The position numbers and the translations under genes are program-made. This document shows positions 9,425-17,580 of a stretch of 64,000 nt of DNA, piece after piece; the stretch's first letter is position 1, and each line of letters opens with the position of its first letter. The notes beneath the pieces are model-generated. The model was not told the origin of the DNA. It saw nothing but the letters and a program-made list of their open reading frames with translations, and ran no database searches. Location of the stretch: the NCBI RefSeq assembly GCF_000425225.1, contig NZ_AULJ01000013.1, positions 107,707-171,706 of the forward strand, read 5' to 3'. The stretch comes from Pontibacillus marinus BH030004 = DSM 16465. Its GTDB lineage: Bacteria; Bacillota; Bacilli; Bacillales; BH030062.

Positions 9425-10496
9425 ATGTCATCTCACCTGTTTGATTGATATTTTGTAAAAATTGCTTAAATATGGGATAGGTATCGATCGGCCCTGGGTG
9501 TGCTTCAGGGTGAAACTGCACGCTTTCAATTGGGTACTTACGATGCTTTAACCCTTCAATAGACTGATCATTTACATTTTTATAAGTGATCATAAACTCA
9601 TCATCGTTAATACTTTGTTCGGTCACCACATAGCCGTGGTTTTGTGAAGTAATCCACACCTTTCCTGTTTCAATTTCCTTAATAGGGTGGTTACCTCCTC
9701 TATGACCAAAAGGCAATTGGTCTGTGTTCGCACCGTAAGCCAATGCAATGAGCTGGTGACCAAGGCAAATCCCCAGTGTTGGATACTTTTTTGTTATGCT
9801 TTTAATTTCCGGAAGCCATTTTGATAAAGCTGTTGGATCTCCAGGGCCATTACTAAGCAAGACTCCATCAGGATTGTACTGGCATATTTGTAAATAGGTT
9901 GTACAATACGGCATTACGGTTACTTTACATCCTTCTTCCAGTAGCGCGTTTAATATTGATTTCTTATATCCATAATCAATCAGTGCAACATGAGGACCGT
10001 TTCCCTCATAGGTTTTGACCACGTTTGTAGATACTTGAGGTACTAATGAAGTGTCGAATAGAGAGAGATCATTAAATGATGAAAAGGAGGCAGGATTTTT
10101 TGTTATGACCCCCTTCATCGTTCCGTTATTACGGATTTTTTTCACAAGCTCTCGTGTATCTACCCCAGCTAAGCACGGAACGCCTTCATTTTTGAGGTAA
10201 TCTGCAAAGGTTTGAAATGATGCATAGTGATTCGGCTTACTGCATAAATCGCTTATTATAACCCCGGATACATGCACATTTTGACTTTCGTCATCTAAAT
10301 GATTTACACCATAATTACCGATTAAAGGGTAGCAAAAGGTCATAATTTGGCCTGCATAAGAAGGGTCTGTTAGAATTTCCTGATACCCTGTCATGCTAGT
10401 ATTAAAGACTACTTCCCCTGTAGAGAGATCATCATCCCCAATCAAGATACCTTCAAATCGTTCTCCATCTTCTAATAGTAAATATCCCTTATCCAT
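9399..10496 (-). CDS. carA: Carbamoyl-phosphate synthase small subunit, arginine operon copy
   Basis: 365 aa. The N-terminal CPSase small-chain domain (DGERFEGILIG, FNTSMTGYQEILTDPSYAGQ) is followed by a class I glutamine amidotransferase with nucleophile Cys244 in GICLGHQ and the His/Glu pair in FHPEAHPGP. It releases ammonia from glutamine for CarB. Start ATG 10496 sits behind AGGAGG, which overlaps the end of argD, and the gene overlaps carB by 26 bp. Confidence 0.95.
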   Translation of the reverse strand: MDKGYLLLEDGERFEGILIGDDDLSTGEVVFNTSMTGYQEILTDPSYAGQIMTFCYPLIGNYGVNHLDDESQNVHVSGVIISDLCSKPNHYASFQTFADYLKNEGVPCLAGVDTRELVKKIRNNGTMKGVITKNPASFSSFNDLSLFDTSLVPQVSTNVVKTYEGNGPHVALIDYGYKKSILNALLEEGCKVTVMPYCTTYLQICQYNPDGVLLSNGPGDPTALSKWLPEIKSITKKYPTLGICLGHQLIALAYGANTDQLPFGHRGGNHPIKEIETGKVWITSQNHGYVVTEQSINDDEFMITYKNVNDQSIEGLKHRKYPIESVQFHPEAHPGPIDTYPIFKQFLQNINQTGEMTYAYAKEYS

Positions 10497-10507
10497 ATAC
10501 GACCCTC

Positions 10508-11698
10508 CTAATCTAAGGTTTTAAAAATAGTTCTCATTACATTAATAAATACATCTATTTCACTTTTATCTGTTGTAAGTGGAGGCAAAATTCTAACTAC
10601 ATGCTGACCAGCTGTTAGAATCAAGACATTATGTTCACGTGCTTTATGCACGATATCGATTGCCTGTTGGCTTGTTTCGATCCCTAAAAGGAAGCCTTCC
10701 CCTCGAATGTCATAGATGACCTCTGGAAATTGAGCTTTTAAATCTTCGAGTTGTTGTTTTAAATAGGTACTGTTTTCATTACACTGCTTTAGTACTTCTT
10801 GTTCTTGTATGGTTTCGATCGTAGCTAAAGCCGCTGTAGTAGCAAGAGGGTTTCCGCCAAATGTACTGGCATGGCTACCTGGAACAAAAGCGTTAGCAAC
10901 GTATTCTTTTGCTAGAACAGCACCAATCGGAAATCCTGAACCAAGCCCTTTTGCCAATGTGATCACGTCAGGTTCAATTCCAAATTGCTCATAAGCAAAT
11001 AAAGTCCCTGTTCGACCGATCCCTGTTTGAACTTCATCAACCATAAGTAATATGCCTTTGTCATGACAGATGTTAGCTAATTGTTGAATCCACTCCGGGT
11101 TGGCCGGAATGATTCCACCTTCGCCTTGAATGAGTTCGAGCATAACAGCACTGGTATGTTCTTGGTGAATTTCGTTTAATGCCTCGAAATCATTGTAAGG
11201 AAGATAACGGAAGCCTCCAGGTAACGGAGCAAAACCATCTTGGATTTTTTCCTGACCTGTTGCTGTTAACGTTGCTAATGTCCGACCATGAAATGACTGA
11301 GAAAATGTTACGATTTCACCAGGGTTCTGCTCTTTACATTTTTGTGAATATCTTCTTGCAAGTTTAATAGCTGATTCATTCGCTTCAGCCCCACTATTAC
11401 AAAAAAAGGCTTGATCTGTACAACTTAATTCAGTCAATTTAGATGCGAGCTTTTCCTGAGTAGGGATATGATATAAATTGGAGCAATGCCATAACTTATT
11501 AACCTGTTCTTCAACCTTTTCTTTTACACGTTCTGGAACATGACCAAGGTTACATGTGGCAATGCCTGAGGTATAATCTAGAAAATAATGAGTATGTTCA
11601 TCCCAGACATAACTGCCTTTACCAGAAAGAAGTGTTATAGGAAGGCGATTGTATGTTGACATTACTGAATGATCAGCTATTTCTTGGTTAAGTGGCAT
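10508..11698 (-). CDS. argD: Acetylornithine aminotransferase
   Basis: 396 aa PLP enzyme of the class III aminotransferase family, converting N-acetylglutamate semialdehyde to N-acetylornithine. Visible motifs are FCNSGAEANESAIKLAR (cofactor phosphate loop), FSQSFHGRTLATL, MVDEVQTGIGRTG and LAKGLGSGFPIG with the Schiff-base Lys. ATG 11698 is chosen: it overlaps the argB stop, has AAGGAGG eight bases upstream and starts MPLNQEIADHSVM. The longer reading from 11749 would lie inside argB and is unlikely. Confidence 0.94.
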   Translation of the reverse strand: MPLNQEIADHSVMSTYNRLPITLLSGKGSYVWDEHTHYFLDYTSGIATCNLGHVPERVKEKVEEQVNKLWHCSNLYHIPTQEKLASKLTELSCTDQAFFCNSGAEANESAIKLARRYSQKCKEQNPGEIVTFSQSFHGRTLATLTATGQEKIQDGFAPLPGGFRYLPYNDFEALNEIHQEHTSAVMLELIQGEGGIIPANPEWIQQLANICHDKGILLMVDEVQTGIGRTGTLFAYEQFGIEPDVITLAKGLGSGFPIGAVLAKEYVANAFVPGSHASTFGGNPLATTAALATIETIQEQEVLKQCNENSTYLKQQLEDLKAQFPEVIYDIRGEGFLLGIETSQQAIDIVHKAREHNVLILTAGQHVVRILPPLTTDKSEIDVFINVMRTIFKTLD

Positions 11699-12497
11699 AA
11701 AAAGTTTCCTCCTTATCAAGAGTGATTTTTGTTCCAACCTCTTTTCCATTAAGGTAATCTAGTAAACTATTTGGATCTAAACCATTCAGTATGATGGCTT
11801 CTGATACCCCAAATTTAAGACTTTCTAAAGCGGCATTAACTTTTGGTAGCATTCCCCCACTGATCTTATTCTCAGTAATCATGCTTTCAATTTGGTGGTG
11901 AGATGCTGTTTTTAGTACAGTAGTTAGTCCTTCTTCCTCCAATTGGATACCTGGAACATCACTTATAAAGCAGATGTTTGCATGGAGTTCCTGAGCAATT
12001 GCAGCAGCTGCAACGTCACCATTGATATTATACTTTTGTCCATTATCATCAATGCCAAGAGGTGAAATGACGGGAATGTATCCTTGTTCAGTAAGGTGTT
12101 CCACAATATCTGTTTGGACACGTTGTACTTCACCTACAAACCCAAGTGGATGATTCTCTGAAATGGGGGCAGCTTGAATGAGCTGACCATCAACACCACT
12201 TAAGCCAAATGAATCTCCCTTTACTTTTTTTAAATTGGCGACAATCTGTTTATTAATGGTGCCACTTAATACCATTTCAACAATATCTAGTACTTCAGAG
12301 CTTGTTACCCGCAGCCCTTCATGAAAGGTTGTTTTAACACCGTATTTATTAAGAGCTGTTGTGATGTAAGGACCTCCGCCGTGAACAATTATCGGTTGGC
12401 ATTGACCGCTTCTTTGTAATGTCACAATATCTTCGTAAAAAGAAGCAGGTAATTTTTCATAGATGCTACCACCACATTTAATAATGAGCTTTTTCAT
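11688..12497 (-). CDS. argB: Acetylglutamate kinase
   Basis: 269 aa amino acid kinase. It starts MKKLIIKCGGSIYEK, has the substrate loop VHGGGPYI near residue 40 and INGDVAAAAIAQEL, and ends with the ISGGMLPKV motif. It phosphorylates N-acetylglutamate, the second step of the pathway. It lacks the N-terminal extension typical of arginine-inhibited kinases, as expected for organisms with the ArgJ cycle. It overlaps argD by 11 bp and follows argJ closely. Confidence 0.94.
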   Translation of the reverse strand: MKKLIIKCGGSIYEKLPASFYEDIVTLQRSGQCQPIIVHGGGPYITTALNKYGVKTTFHEGLRVTSSEVLDIVEMVLSGTINKQIVANLKKVKGDSFGLSGVDGQLIQAAPISENHPLGFVGEVQRVQTDIVEHLTEQGYIPVISPLGIDDNGQKYNINGDVAAAAIAQELHANICFISDVPGIQLEEEGLTTVLKTASHHQIESMITENKISGGMLPKVNAALESLKFGVSEAIILNGLDPNSLLDYLNGKEVGTKITLDKEETFYAT

Positions 12498-12511
12498 ATA
12501 AAAATCTCCTT

Positions 12512-13756
12512 TTATGTTCGATATGCTGCATTGATTTTGACGTAATCATAAGTTAAGTCGCATCCCCAAGCCGTTGCGTCACTATCTCCTTGATTTAAAT
12601 CTACAATGATTTGTACATTCTCTTGGTTTAAATAGGATAAAGCGTCTTCTTCATTAAATGAAACTGGGTTTCCGTTCTCTATCACAGTTATATTTCCTAG
12701 GTAGACATTAATTTTTTCAAGTTGAATAGGTTCTCCAGCATAACCGAGAGCGTTGACAATCCTGCCCCAGTTCGCATCGTTCCCAAACACTGCAGATTTG
12801 ACAAGATTAGAACCTACAATCGTTTTACTAATCTTTTGAGCAGCTTCATTTGTAGAAGCTCCTTTAACTTCAACCTCAATGAGTTTAGTCGCCCCCTCTC
12901 CATCCCTTGCAATCATCTTAGAGAGGCTTTCACATACGATTTTGAGTCCCTGTTTAAACACTTGCCATTCTGGATGATCCTTAGTTAGGGGATTATTTTC
13001 AGCCATTCCATTTGCCATTGCCAATACCATATCGTTCGTACTCGTATCCCCATCAACTGTAATCATATTAAATGTGCTCTGTGTGATTTCACTTAAAGCA
13101 TCTGATAAATCATCTTGGTCCACTTTGGCATCTGTTGTAAGAAAACCAAGCATCGTCGCCATATTCGGGTGGACCATACCAGACCCTTTAGCCGCTCCAC
13201 CGATGATTACTTTTTGGCCATCAATGTTCAATTCAATTGCAATATGCTTGATAAATGTATCCGTTGTTAAAATGGACCTCCCAAATTGCTCTGCTTCTTG
13301 TACATGAAAAGGTATTTGATTGATCCCTTGTTTGACTTTCTCCATCGGTATTTGTGTTCCGATAAGACCAGTTGAGACTACGGCTGTATAATGTTCAGGT
13401 AACGAGAAATGCTGTGCGAAAGAGGCTCTCATGTTATAAGCTTTTTGAAGCCCCTCTTCACCAGTACAGGAATTTGCCACACCCGAATTAACAAGGATAG
13501 ATTGAAGCTTTTGTTCAATAGCAAGACTTTCCTGTGTCACTTTTAGAGGGGCGGCCTGAAATTGATTTGTCGTATAAACTCCAGCTGCATCTGCAGGAAC
13601 TTCAGAGTAAATCCAGCCGAGATCCGGTCGCTTTCGTTTGATCCCACAATGAAAACCACCAGCTTGAAAACCTTGAGGTGATATTACACTGCCATCAGAT
13701 ATAACTTTATAATCTTCTGTTTCTAATAAATCAACTTCTGTTACAAAACTTTTCAA
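12512..13756 (-). CDS. argJ: Bifunctional ornithine acetyltransferase / N-acetylglutamate synthase
   Basis: 414 aa. ArgJ transfers the acetyl group from N-acetylornithine to glutamate and may also use acetyl-CoA. The self-cleavage site is visible as KGSGMVHPNMATMLGF: the chain is cut before the Thr, which becomes the nucleophile. TTG 13756 is the start, with GGGAGGG six bases upstream. There are about 10 residues more than usual before the conserved GFQAGG. It sits between argC and argB, as in other Bacilli. Whether it is mono- or bifunctional cannot be told from sequence. Confidence 0.93.
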   Translation of the reverse strand: MKSFVTEVDLLETEDYKVISDGSVISPQGFQAGGFHCGIKRKRPDLGWIYSEVPADAAGVYTTNQFQAAPLKVTQESLAIEQKLQSILVNSGVANSCTGEEGLQKAYNMRASFAQHFSLPEHYTAVVSTGLIGTQIPMEKVKQGINQIPFHVQEAEQFGRSILTTDTFIKHIAIELNIDGQKVIIGGAAKGSGMVHPNMATMLGFLTTDAKVDQDDLSDALSEITQSTFNMITVDGDTSTNDMVLAMANGMAENNPLTKDHPEWQVFKQGLKIVCESLSKMIARDGEGATKLIEVEVKGASTNEAAQKISKTIVGSNLVKSAVFGNDANWGRIVNALGYAGEPIQLEKINVYLGNITVIENGNPVSFNEEDALSYLNQENVQIIVDLNQGDSDATAWGCDLTYDYVKINAAYRT

Positions 13757-13773
13757 CTATATCCCTCCCGTGT

Positions 13774-14811
13774 TTATGGATAAATAGGGGCACCTGTTAG
13801 TCCTGTTGTTTCATCCCATCCGTATAGTAGGTTCATATTTTGTATGGCTTGACCTGATGCACCTTTTACTAGATTGTCAATTACTGAGACGATCGTTAGT
13901 CTGTTTGTTCGTTCATCACAATGAATACCTATGTCACAGTAATTAGAGCCATAAACCTCTTTTGTTTTTGGTAAATCAGCTGTTTCCCTTACTCTTACAA
14001 AAGGATGATGTTCATAAAAAGATTGATATAAAGCCGTTACGGTTTCCGAAGACATTGGCTCTTTTAAATCAGCATATATCGTACACATAATGCCTCGGGT
14101 CATAGGAACAAGATGAGCTGAAAAAGTGATATTTTCTGTGTTTCCAGAAAAAGATTCAATAAGCTGTTCGATCTCTGGTATGTGTTGATGAGTTCCCAAT
14201 TTATAGGCCTTTACATTTTCATTCACTTCACTGAAATGAGTTGCAAGTGAGTTTTTCCTACCTGCTCCCGAAACCCCTGTTTTACCGTCAATGATGATAC
14301 TGTTTGATTTTACCCAATCCTCTTTGATCGCTGGTAAGATCCCAAGTAAAGCAGCTGTTGGATAACATCCAGGATTAGCAATAAGATTAGAATCTTTGAT
14401 TTTTTCTTTATTTGCTTCTGAGAGTCCATAAACTGTTTGATTCAGAAGATTGGATGATGCGGGCTCTTTTTGATACCACTGTGAATATACTTCAGGATCT
14501 TTTAAACGATGGTCTCCTGATAAATCGATGCATAATACGCCCTTTTCTGAAAACTGGGGTAGGAGCTCTAGACTTACTCCAGGTGGGGTAGAGAAAAATA
14601 CTACATCTACACTGTCTGCTATTTGATTTACATTAATTTGAGCCAAATCCATTTCTATTATGGTTGAGAGGTGTGGATAGAGCTCCTTTATATTCGTTCC
14701 ACTTGTTGAATGAGAAACGAGTAACTCAATTTCGGCAAAAGGATGGTTTTGAAGCAACCGTATTAACTCAACCCCCCCATAACCATTAGCACCAATAATC
14801 CCTACTTTCAT
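13774..14811 (-). CDS. argC: N-acetyl-gamma-glutamyl-phosphate reductase
   Basis: 345 aa, first gene of the arginine operon. The NADP-binding GANGYGGVELIRLL is at the N-terminus, the catalytic Cys in ANPGCYPTAALLG, and HQHIPEIEQ and GASGQAIQNMNL follow. It reduces N-acetylglutamyl phosphate to the semialdehyde. ATG 14811 is preferred because GGAGGG lies six bases before it; the in-frame ATG at 14817 would abut the SD. Transcription passes a T-box leader upstream. Confidence 0.94.
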   Translation of the reverse strand: MKVGIIGANGYGGVELIRLLQNHPFAEIELLVSHSTSGTNIKELYPHLSTIIEMDLAQINVNQIADSVDVVFFSTPPGVSLELLPQFSEKGVLCIDLSGDHRLKDPEVYSQWYQKEPASSNLLNQTVYGLSEANKEKIKDSNLIANPGCYPTAALLGILPAIKEDWVKSNSIIIDGKTGVSGAGRKNSLATHFSEVNENVKAYKLGTHQHIPEIEQLIESFSGNTENITFSAHLVPMTRGIMCTIYADLKEPMSSETVTALYQSFYEHHPFVRVRETADLPKTKEVYGSNYCDIGIHCDERTNRLTIVSVIDNLVKGASGQAIQNMNLLYGWDETTGLTGAPIYP

Positions 14812-14887
14812 AGTCATCCCTCCAAGTTTATAAGTTTGATAGGATAATAAGTTGGCAGATCTTCTTATTCAAACTGTAAAAATGTAT

Positions 14888-14934
14888 AAAAAAACACTCG
14901 CCTCTTTTTATTTGAAAGAGGCGAGTGTTTTTTT
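14888..14934 (-). terminator. Regulated T-box terminator
   Basis: ACACTCGCCTCTTT pairs perfectly with AAAGAGGCGAGTGT and is followed on the minus strand by a run of T. It lies just after the T-box sequence and before argC, so it should stop transcription unless the antiterminator is stabilised by uncharged tRNA. Confidence 0.9.
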
Positions 14935-15139
14935 CACCCGCGGTACCACTCTTATTGTTCCATCATAAGGAACCAACTTTTAAGCTTTATAACGGTAGCA
15001 ACCCGGTCAAAATGTATAAACACGAATATTCTATACAACCTGACATCTCCAAAGTGCGGTTCATTACATTTCCTGTCCTGGGCTTCCACCATCCCCAGTT
15101 CGCTGATCACATTCCATGTAACTACTCTCTTCTTCATTA
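14888..15139 (-). promoter_or_regulatory. T-box leader of the arginine operon, candidate specifier CGC (Arg)
   Basis: On the minus strand the leader contains a stem I region (GAAGAAGAGAGTAG, GGATGGTGGAAG), the hallmark AGAGTGGTACCGCGG at about 14938-14952 and a terminator. T-box RNAs sense uncharged tRNA: a specifier codon in stem I pairs with the anticodon and TGGN pairs with the tRNA 3' end. The segment TGAACCGCACTTTGGAG has CGC (an Arg codon) at 15058-15056 where the specifier is expected, which fits the operon. The exact specifier register is my reading and should be folded to confirm. Confidence 0.88.
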
Positions 15140-15156
15140 ATTTTAATTTTGTATTT

Positions 15157-15172
15157 ATGAATAAATATGTAT
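15157..15172. promoter_or_regulatory. Candidate ArgR/AhrC operator (ARG box)
   Basis: ATGAATAAATATGTAT matches the left half of the ARG box (TGAAT-N4-ATTCA type) fully and the right half partly. It begins a few bases after the predicted start of transcription, a place where ArgR/AhrC would block the promoter. This is a motif match by eye. Confidence 0.5.
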
Positions 15173-15183
15173 GTTGTTAAATT

Positions 15184-15211
15184 ATTATACACTACATTTA
15201 TATTGTGTCAA
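15184..15211 (-). promoter_or_regulatory. Consensus sigma-A promoter of the arg operon
   Basis: On the minus strand TTGACA (15211-15206) and TATAAT (15189-15184) are separated by 16 bp. Both hexamers are perfect. The predicted start is near 15177, giving a leader of about 360 nt that contains the T-box. Confidence 0.85.
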
Positions 15212-15327
15212 TAATCTTATTATCAAAAATTGTGAATATTATATATTTTACATAAACTCGTTTGCCTTAAATAAAGGGATTGAGTGTTAGATATGAACCT
15301 AAATATCTAATGTTGTTCGGTTGTATA

Positions 15328-15366
15328 AAAAAGAGACTAAATCAATAGTTTGATTTAGTCTCTTTT
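15328..15366 (-). terminator. Terminator of hmp
   Basis: AAAAGAGACTAAATCA and its inverted copy TGATTTAGTCTCTTTT surround a short loop, about 27 bp after the hmp stop. Confidence 0.85.
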
Positions 15367-15392
15367 TAGTGTTCTTCAAATCGAAGTTTAAA

Positions 15393-16613
15393 TTATACAC
15401 TTACATTTTGTTTTATTTCTAACTGCTTTGCTGGACCAAAGAACTCAAAATGGATTTGTTCTTCAGAAACACCCAATTGATATAATGCATTGTAAACGGT
15501 GTCCATAAAAGGTTCAGGTCCACAGAAGTAAAAGTCCATTTCATTGTGAGGTAAAACCTCTTGTAACCATTCGAAGCTAATTATACCTTCTTTATCATAG
15601 TTTCCATCTTTTCGGTCCGCTTCAGTCGGTTCAGAATACACGATGTGTGACGTGACATTTTCGTTATTGTTTGATAACTGTACTATCTCTTCCTTAAGCC
15701 CATGTACGTTCCCATTACGTGCTGCTTGAATAAATATAATTTCGCGTTCCGGTTGATTTTTAACAACTGTATTAAGCATGGATGTAAGAGGTGTTAGTCC
15801 AACTCCTCCACTTAATAAAACAATAGGTGTATTCTTATTTAAATCGAGTACAAAGTCTCCAGCTGGTGCACTTACTGGGAAAGTATCTCCTTCTTTTATA
15901 TAATCATGTAAGTAGTTGGATACACTACCTTTTCCATCTCGCTTTACACTTATTCGATAATACGGTTTATTTGGTGCATCAGATAAACTATATTGACGAA
16001 TATGACGGTAGGTATCTCCTGGTATGGTAAGTTCTACACCGATGTATTGACCTGGTTGAAACACAGGTAAAGGAGATTCATCGACAGGTTTTAAGTAGAA
16101 AGATGTAATTTCGTCACTTTCTTGAACTTTTTGATCTACAAAGAAAGGCTTATAACCGCTCCATCCACCAATTTGATTTTCTGCTTCTTTATACATATTG
16201 TCTTCAACTTCGATAAATACATCAGCAATGACTTGATAAGCATCCTTCCAAGCATTTAATATGTCGTCCGTTGCTGCTTCACCTAATACATCCTGAATAG
16301 CTAGTAAAAGATGTTCTCCTACGATTGGATAATGTTCAGGTTGAACACCTAAACTTCTGTGTTTATGAGCGATTTGCTTAACGACCGGAAGAATATTTTC
16401 TAACTGATCAATATTATATGCTGCAGCAACAATTGAATTTGCTAGTGCTGTTGGCTGGCGTCCTTTCTTCTGATTGGTTTGATTAAATATATTTAATAGT
16501 TCCGGATGGTTTTGAAAGAGCATTTCATAAAAACGAGATGTAATTTCTGTTCCCTTTTCTTCTAGAATAGGTGCAGTAGACTTAATAATTTCTTTCTGTT
16601 GAGTTGATAGCAT
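15393..16613 (-). CDS. hmp: Flavohemoglobin / nitric oxide dioxygenase
   Basis: 406 aa. A globin domain (1-140; QTNQKKGRQPTALANSI, IAHKHRSLGVQPEHY around the proximal His) is followed by an FAD domain (RHIRQYSLSDAP) and an NAD domain (LSGGVGLTPLTSML, YFCGPEPFM, EFFGPA). It oxidises NO to nitrate in the cytosol. ATG 16613 is used because GGAGG lies eight bases upstream; the reading from 16628 would include that SD. Upstream there is a TGTGA-N6-TCACA site centred at about -41.5 relative to a predicted -10, and the next gene encodes a Crp-family regulator, so oxygen- or NO-dependent activation is likely. Confidence 0.94.
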   Translation of the reverse strand: MLSTQQKEIIKSTAPILEEKGTEITSRFYEMLFQNHPELLNIFNQTNQKKGRQPTALANSIVAAAYNIDQLENILPVVKQIAHKHRSLGVQPEHYPIVGEHLLLAIQDVLGEAATDDILNAWKDAYQVIADVFIEVEDNMYKEAENQIGGWSGYKPFFVDQKVQESDEITSFYLKPVDESPLPVFQPGQYIGVELTIPGDTYRHIRQYSLSDAPNKPYYRISVKRDGKGSVSNYLHDYIKEGDTFPVSAPAGDFVLDLNKNTPIVLLSGGVGLTPLTSMLNTVVKNQPEREIIFIQAARNGNVHGLKEEIVQLSNNNENVTSHIVYSEPTEADRKDGNYDKEGIISFEWLQEVLPHNEMDFYFCGPEPFMDTVYNALYQLGVSEEQIHFEFFGPAKQLEIKQNVSV

Positions 16614-16653
16614 AAAAGCAACCTCCAATGAAGTGTTTTGTTGATCTATCTTT

Positions 16654-16659
16654 ATTTTA
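16654..16659 (-). promoter_or_regulatory. Probable -10 box of hmp
   Basis: TAAAAT on the minus strand puts the transcription start near 16647, 41-42 bp from the centre of the Crp/Fnr site. Confidence 0.45.
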
Positions 16660-16680
16660 ATAAACGAGTCCTGCTAAAAA

Positions 16681-16696
16681 TGTGATATACATCACA
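16681..16696. promoter_or_regulatory. Crp/Fnr-type operator upstream of hmp
   Basis: TGTGATATACATCACA has perfect 6-bp arms (TGTGAT/ATCACA), the consensus for Crp/Fnr regulators with an RExxxR-type recognition helix. It lies between hmp and a gene for such a regulator. Confidence 0.82.
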
Positions 16697-16724
16697 TTTG
16701 CAGTGACAACTTTATGTACATTTT

Positions 16725-16768
16725 AAAAGAGCCAAGGACACCATTTTAGTGGTGAACTTGGCTCTTTT
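16725..16768 (-). terminator. Terminator of the Crp-family regulator gene
   Basis: AAAAGAGCCAAG..CACCA pairs with TGGTG..CTTGGCTCTTTT around a 6-nt loop, immediately after the stop codon. Confidence 0.85.
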
Positions 16769-16772
16769 GTAT

Positions 16773-17456
16773 CTAACGTACATATTCTTTTAGTTGGTTT
16801 ATATCTTTTATATAAATGCCTTTTCGACTGACTTGAATTAAATCGACTTTTTTCAAATGATTGAGTACTCGATTAATTGTCTCTCTCGAAGAGCCAACAA
16901 TGTTAGCAACATCTTGATTTGTAATTGGCATGTCAATAAAGATCTCTTGTTTGTCAAATTGTCCTGATTCTTGCGCCAGACGAATTAATGCATAAACTAC
17001 GCGATGTTGTACGTTTTGCGTGTTCATTTCTTGGATTCGTTGAGTTAATATAGCGATTTTTTGGCCTAAGATTTTCATAACTTTCATAGCGATTTCAGGA
17101 TGATTTAACATAAATTGATTAAAATCATCTATGCGTATCATAAACAATACCGCTTCAGACATCACTTCAGCTGTTGCTGGATAGGGTGTTTCCTCAAAAA
17201 AACCTACATGAGGAAACATATCTCCGGCCTGAAGAAAATTAATGATTTGTTCTTTTCCGTCGTGCTCTACTTTAAAAGTTTTTATGGTACCTGAATGGAT
17301 AAAGAACACAGCCTCTCGCTCTTCCCCTTCCATAAACACGTATTCTTTCTTATGATATGTATGTTTTAATGTAATATCTTGTAATGCAATTAAGTCCGCT
17401 TCATTTAATTCTGCAAATAAGGGGACTTGTTTTAACACCTGAAATTTTTCTGTCAT
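16773..17456 (-). CDS. Crp/Fnr-family transcriptional regulator without iron-sulfur cysteines
   Basis: 227 aa. An N-terminal cyclic-nucleotide-binding-type beta-barrel (YVFMEGEEREAVFFIHSG), a long dimerisation helix (NHPEIAMKVMKILGQKI) and a C-terminal winged HTH with recognition helix GSSRETINRVLNHLKK. There is no cysteine anywhere from this start, so it cannot bind an Fe-S cluster like B. subtilis Fnr. A heme, another ligand or no ligand are possible. ATG 17456 (MTEKFQVLK) is preferred over the 45-codon-longer reading from 17591, whose extra N-terminus is unlike the family. Its likely target is the palindrome at 16681-16696 before hmp. Confidence 0.85.
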   Translation of the reverse strand: MTEKFQVLKQVPLFAELNEADLIALQDITLKHTYHKKEYVFMEGEEREAVFFIHSGTIKTFKVEHDGKEQIINFLQAGDMFPHVGFFEETPYPATAEVMSEAVLFMIRIDDFNQFMLNHPEIAMKVMKILGQKIAILTQRIQEMNTQNVQHRVVYALIRLAQESGQFDKQEIFIDMPITNQDVANIVGSSRETINRVLNHLKKVDLIQVSRKGIYIKDINQLKEYVR

Positions 17457-17538
17457 TCCTTCTCGCTCCTTCGATAACAGTGTACCATTCTTGTGTAATA
17501 TTCTTCTATATGAGTTATGAATCAAATTAGAGGATATA

Positions 17539-17572
17539 ATAAAAAGAAGTACTCTAAAAGAGCACTTCTTAA
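17539..17572 (-). terminator. Terminator of the two-P-loop ATPase gene
   Basis: AAGAAGTACTCT and AGAGCACTTCTT form a hairpin with one mismatch; the minus strand continues with a T tract. Confidence 0.7.
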
Positions 17573-17580
17573 CTCGTTCC

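Noticed and set aside
6176-10496. Pyrimidine operon copy of carbamoyl-phosphate synthase (pyrAA/pyrAB)
   Set aside because: The genes sit between argD and argF with overlaps and under the arg leader; no other pyr gene is present.
14925-15140. Small ORFs on both strands over the arg leader
   Set aside because: They coincide with the T-box RNA structure, have no SD, and are explained by the riboswitch.
16773-17456. Calling the regulator Fnr
   Set aside because: It has no cysteine, so the Fe-S ligands of B. subtilis Fnr are missing.
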